Shown: positions 60,817-64,000 of the stretch, in pieces
Position numbering within the stretch: position 1 is the stretch's first letter
Layout: the number at the start of each line of letters is the position of its first letter
Origin: CAVSMC01 sp963728935
GTDB lineage: Bacteria; Pseudomonadota; Gammaproteobacteria; Burkholderiales; Casimicrobiaceae
Length of the DNA stretch: 64,000 nucleotides
Reading direction: 5' to 3'
Assembly (NCBI GenBank): GCA_963728935.1
Contig: CAVSMC010000001.1
Span: 62,001 to 126,000 of the forward strand
Made by a program: the position numbers and the translations under genes
The notes under the pieces: model-generated
What the model was told of the DNA's origin: nothing
What the model saw: the letters and a program-made list of their open reading frames with translations, nothing else
Database searches by the model: none

Positions 60817-61689
60817 TCATCTCGCAAGGAACGCGTGCAACTCGGCATACGTCTCGTCCGGCACTTGCTCGGCCGGGTAGTGACCGCACGGCAGCGCACG
60901 GCCGCGAACGTCGCTCGCGCGCTCGCGCCATGCGCCCATCGGCTTGAAGCTGCGATGAACGTGGCTTTTCTCGCCCCAGAGCACGAGCGCCGGCATGTCG
61001 ATCGTGCGATCGAGATCGGCCTCGTCGTGCAGGAGATCGATCGTCGCCGCCGCGCGGTAGTCCTCGCACACCGCATGAATGTTCTCGGGCGTGCAGCAGC
61101 GAATGTATTCGGCGAGCGCTTCCGGCGCGAATCCGCCCATGCCAACGCCCTTCTTGTCGAGCTTGCGTCGGATGTAGCGCTCGAGTCCGTAGGCGATCAG
61201 CATCTGCTCGGGATAGTCGAACGGCTGCGCCATGAAGAACCAGTGGTACGAATCGATCGCCCATTCTTTCGTGATGTGCGTGAGCACGTGATGCGTCGGC
61301 ACGATGTCGAGGAACGCGACCCTGCGCACGCGCGCCGCGTGGTCGAGCGCCATCCGGTGCGCAACCCGCGCGCCGCGGGCGTGGCCGCAGACGAAGAAGG
61401 CGTCGAAGCCGAGCGCCGCCATCACGTCGACTTGGTCCTGCGCCATCGCGCGAAACGAGTAGCCGGCGTGATCGGGTCCGCCGTCCGGCTTGCCGCTGTC
61501 GCCGTAACCGCGAAGATCGGCAGCGACGACGGTGAAATCCTGCGCGAGCCGCGGCGCGATCTTGTGCCACATCACGTGCGTCAGCGGGTTGCCGTGCAGC
61601 AGCAGCAACGGCGCTCCGGAGCCGCCATGGCGCAGGTGGATGCGCGCCCCCGGCGTGTCGATGTCGCGAACCTGGAAGCCTTCGAACAT
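60817..61689 (-). CDS. Haloacetate-dehalogenase-like alpha/beta hydrolase with nucleophile Asp replaced by Ala
   Basis: The 290 residues align by motif with fluoroacetate dehalogenases: LLLHGNPLTHVMWHKIAP, VVAADLRGYGDSGKP, VAFLDIVPT (Asp near 128), SYHWFFMAQP (His149, Trp150) and a late His in CGHYPAEQ. The nucleophile elbow, normally GHDRGAR, reads GHARGAR: residue 104 is Ala (codon GCC), where the catalytic Asp should be. The arginines are kept. The enzyme as read cannot form the ester intermediate of this family. It may have another role, be inactive, or carry a sequencing error. It follows the MmgE/PrpD gene by 20 nt. Confidence 0.85.
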   Translation of the reverse strand: MFEGFQVRDIDTPGARIHLRHGGSGAPLLLLHGNPLTHVMWHKIAPRLAQDFTVVAADLRGYGDSGKPDGGPDHAGYSFRAMAQDQVDVMAALGFDAFFVCGHARGARVAHRMALDHAARVRRVAFLDIVPTHHVLTHITKEWAIDSYHWFFMAQPFDYPEQMLIAYGLERYIRRKLDKKGVGMGGFAPEALAEYIRCCTPENIHAVCEDYRAAATIDLLHDEADLDRTIDMPALVLWGEKSHVHRSFKPMGAWRERASDVRGRALPCGHYPAEQVPDETYAELHAFLAR

Positions 61690-61709
61690 CGCGTCCAACT
61701 CGAGCGATA

Positions 61710-63161
61710 TCAATCGCGCGTCGGGCGGCCTAGCAGCGACGTGAGCTCGCGCACGTCGGCGAGCTCGTCGATGCGCCAGATCGCGTCGAGCAATCGCTGC
61801 GATTGCTGGCGATCGACGCCACCCCACTGCGCGCATTGGCGGAACTTGTCGGCGAGCTCGTCGTCGCTCATCGGGTTCGCAGGACTGCCCTTGCCGAAAT
61901 CGGCGCAGCCGCGCACCTTCGTGCCGTCGTCGAGCTCGACTTCGACGAACGTCGTCATCTTGTCGAACCCGGCGGCTTCCGCATCGGGATGCACGCCGAA
62001 ATCGACACGCTCGAGCAGCGCCTGCACGTCGGGCCGATTGACGACCTCGTCGGTGAACTGCTCGAGACCCGCGCAGCGCTCGATCAACAGGATCGCCATG
62101 CAGAACTCCATGCTGAACTTCGCCTGCAGCTCGTTATGCGGCCGATGATGGATCAGCGCGTTCGGCATGTTGTGGTTGGTGCCGACGGCAACGCGCCTGA
62201 CGCGCTCGGCGCGCAAGTCCTGACGGCGGATCAGCTCCTGCATGACGCTCATGCCCGGGTGCGTGAGGGATCCGCTCGGATGCGGCTTGATCGATACACC
62301 CGGCGAGGCGAACGTCCACGGCTTGCCGAGGCGCCCGTCGATCATCGTCGCATCGTAACCGCCGCCGGCAGCGCGAAAGAAGCCGCGATCGGCTTCGAGC
62401 GCGATCGGCGACGCGGTGAAGCCGAGCGCAGCGAGCTCGGCGGCCACGACGCCGCTCTCGGCGGCGCGGCCGGCGTGGAACGGTTTGGTCATCGTGCCGA
62501 AGTTCTCGCGCAATCCGCCCGCCTGACTTGCCGCGATGCTCAACGCGCGGCGCACGGCGTCGCGATCGATACCGAGGAGCTTGGCGGCGGCAGCCGCTGC
62601 GCCGATCGCGCCGCACGTCGCCGTGCTGTGGAACCCTTGCTGATAGTGGCGCGGGAAGATCGCCTCGGCAACTTTGCACTCGACTTCGACGCCGACCTGG
62701 TAGGCGAGCATCAGATCGCGGCCGCTGCGGCCGTCGCGCTCGGCCAACGCGAGCACCGGCGGCAGCGCCGGCGCCGTCGGATGCGTCAACAACCCGTAGA
62801 CGCGGTCCTTCGCGACTGCGAGCTGCGTATCGTCGTAGTCGTCGGCGTGGATCGACACGCCGTTGGCGAACGCGGCGAAGCGCGCCGGCAGCCGCATGGC
62901 AGCGCCGATGACGGTGCTCGTGCCCGCGCCATCGATGCCTTGCGCGGCGAGATAGCGGCGGACGAGCGCACCGGTCGAAGACGCGGCGCCGGCAAGCGCG
63001 AGACCGATTCCGTCGAGCACCGAGCGCTTGCCGAGCTTCGCGACGTCGGCAGGAATGTCCGCCGCACGCGCATCGACGATGAAATCGGCAATGTAAGCGG
63101 TGAGCGATTGTTCCGTTTGACCGGACGAGACATCGGGCGTCGTGGCGGCAGCGGCGTGCAT
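61710..63161 (-). CDS. MmgE/PrpD family protein (2-methylcitrate dehydratase-like)
   Basis: The 483 residues match the family throughout: TAYIADFIVDARAADIP, GKRSVLDGIGLALAGA, FANGVSIHADDYDDTQL, PRHYQQGFHSTATCGAIGAA, AGGLRENFGTMTKPFHAGRAAESG and VSIKPHPSGSLTHPGM. Known members dehydrate 2-methylcitrate (PrpD), epimerise iminodisuccinate, or isomerise and decarboxylate itaconate-type acids. No prpB/prpC is nearby, so a methylcitrate role is not supported. The neighbours suggest an organic-acid side pathway. It starts 18 nt after the PdxA-family gene and is probably co-transcribed with it. Confidence 0.88.
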   Translation of the reverse strand: MHAAAATTPDVSSGQTEQSLTAYIADFIVDARAADIPADVAKLGKRSVLDGIGLALAGAASSTGALVRRYLAAQGIDGAGTSTVIGAAMRLPARFAAFANGVSIHADDYDDTQLAVAKDRVYGLLTHPTAPALPPVLALAERDGRSGRDLMLAYQVGVEVECKVAEAIFPRHYQQGFHSTATCGAIGAAAAAAKLLGIDRDAVRRALSIAASQAGGLRENFGTMTKPFHAGRAAESGVVAAELAALGFTASPIALEADRGFFRAAGGGYDATMIDGRLGKPWTFASPGVSIKPHPSGSLTHPGMSVMQELIRRQDLRAERVRRVAVGTNHNMPNALIHHRPHNELQAKFSMEFCMAILLIERCAGLEQFTDEVVNRPDVQALLERVDFGVHPDAEAAGFDKMTTFVEVELDDGTKVRGCADFGKGSPANPMSDDELADKFRQCAQWGGVDRQQSQRLLDAIWRIDELADVRELTSLLGRPTRD

Positions 63162-63179
63162 GGAAGGTCCTGTCGATGG

Positions 63180-64000
63180 TCAAGTCGGGATTGTCGCGCC
63201 GGCATGCGCTCGCCGCGCAATGGCAAGGCGCGCGGCGAGGCGCACGGCGTGCTCGAGCGCGCCCGTCGTTGCGCGGCCCTGCCCGACGATGTCGAACGCG
63301 GTGCCGTGAGCCGGGGTCGTAAACACCGTGCGCAGCCCCGCGGTGACGGTGACGCCGCGATTGAAGCCCTTGAGCTTGGTCGCGATCTGGCCTTGATCGT
63401 GATACATCGTCAGCACGCCGTCGTAGTCGCCGCAAAACGCCTTGATGAAAACGGTGTCGGCGGGGAATGGGCCCCGGCACGCGATGCCCCGCGCGGCGGC
63501 GCGGGCGATCGCCGGCGCGATGACGTCGATCTCGTCGCGACCGAAAAGGCCGTTCTCGCCGCCGTGAGGATTGAGCGCGGCGACCGCGATGCGCGGCCGC
63601 GCGATGCCGGCGCTGCGCATCGTCATGTCGGCGAGCTCGATCGCCTGCTCGATGCGCTCGCCGGTGATCTGCTCGAGCGCGCTTCGAAGCGCGACGTGCG
63701 ACGTGACGCGCGACACCCAGAGCCCGTCGAGCACGTTCATCTCGCTGAACGCGCCTTCGTGGCCGGTCAGCCGGGCGAACATCTCGTGCTCGTCGCGGAA
63801 CCGCCAGCCGCCGGCGACGAGCGCCGCCTTGTTGAGCGGCGCGAACGTGATGCCGTCGATGCGCTCGGCCAGCGCGAGCTCGATCATCGCCGCGAGCGTA
63901 TCGCCAGTGATGCGGCCGGACTCGGACGACACCTCACCGCGGGCAATCGTCGGGGGGTCGAGATTCGCGAGATCGATCAGCGCAATGTCGTCGCGAGACC
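63180..64000 (-). CDS. PdxA-family NAD-dependent dehydrogenase (C-terminal part; 5' end outside window)
   Basis: The frame is open to the window edge; 273 codons are visible. Metal-ligand motifs of the family are present: SRVTSHVALRSAL, VAALNPHGGENGLFGRDE and TMYHDQGQIATKLKGF. The ending TPAHGTAFDIVGQGRA is diagnostic. The family includes PdxA (4-phosphohydroxy-threonine dehydrogenase, vitamin B6), D-threonate-phosphate dehydrogenases and TphB, which aromatises the terephthalate dihydrodiol. In this catabolic setting a TphB- or threonate-like function is more likely than B6 synthesis, but this is inference. Confidence 0.85.
   Translation of the reverse strand, partial: SRDDIALIDLANLDPPTIARGEVSSESGRITGDTLAAMIELALAERIDGITFAPLNKAALVAGGWRFRDEHEMFARLTGHEGAFSEMNVLDGLWVSRVTSHVALRSALEQITGERIEQAIELADMTMRSAGIARPRIAVAALNPHGGENGLFGRDEIDVIAPAIARAAARGIACRGPFPADTVFIKAFCGDYDGVLTMYHDQGQIATKLKGFNRGVTVTAGLRTVFTTPAHGTAFDIVGQGRATTGALEHAVRLAARLAIARRAHAGATIPT

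Overview
The window is GC-rich (by eye about two thirds G+C), densely packed DNA from a bacterial chromosome. It is most likely a betaproteobacterium of the Burkholderiales/Rhodocyclales type, and the species cannot be named from sequence alone. The evidence is gene order and family type: a fused AAK-GNAT argA next to yggX, the yqgE-ruvX-pyrR-pyrB-pyrC(pseudo-dihydroorotase) operon, yicC-gmk-rpoZ-spoT, ppk1-sixA facing ppx, and a pilGHIJ-pilL(chpA) twitching chemotaxis cluster. I see no rRNA, tRNA, CRISPR array, insertion sequence or phage gene.

Layout. 0-10 kb holds the end of a membrane protein, uvrD, argA-yggX, a SYLF lipid-binding protein, a peroxidase-related enzyme, an internally deleted dienelactone hydrolase gene and the pyrimidine operon. 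10.3-14.5 kb is a block of four exported or membrane proteins: PhoD-like phosphatase, DUF2330, an RnfD-like protein coupled to it, and a BON protein. 14.5-17.7 kb carries a DUF6328 membrane protein, an EF-G paralogue and a YgbA-type Cys-rich protein. 17.8-28.8 kb is the Pil-Chp cluster on the minus strand, closed by an unusual cyclic-nucleotide-binding/methyltransferase fusion. 29-43.7 kb is mostly core: ilvA, ppx, sixA, ppk1, dnaQ, a PP2C/Ser-Thr kinase pair, yicC-gmk-rpoZ-spoT, amt and grxD.

43.7-64 kb is a catabolic and transport region. One minus-strand operon encodes a D-2-hydroxyacid dehydrogenase and a complete carbohydrate-type (CUT1-like) ABC importer. A MetE-core protein and a cold-shock gene follow. 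A second minus-strand operon runs from a Rieske oxygenase through a complete nitrate/sulfonate/taurine-type ABC importer to an aldehyde dehydrogenase. Divergent from it are a Gfo/Idh dehydrogenase, a MarR regulator and an alpha/beta hydrolase. A further minus-strand operon carries a PdxA-family dehydrogenase, an MmgE/PrpD protein and a haloacetate-dehalogenase-like protein that lacks its nucleophile. The set looks like uptake and oxygenation of an aromatic or other organic acid, but the substrate is not shown by the sequence.

Two kinds of short dispersed repeat lie between these genes. One is a 69-bp element present three times that supplies the stop codon of two unrelated genes. The other is a paired CCCGCG-type hairpin element present twice. 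Hairpins also separate the solute-binding-protein gene from its partners in both ABC operons.
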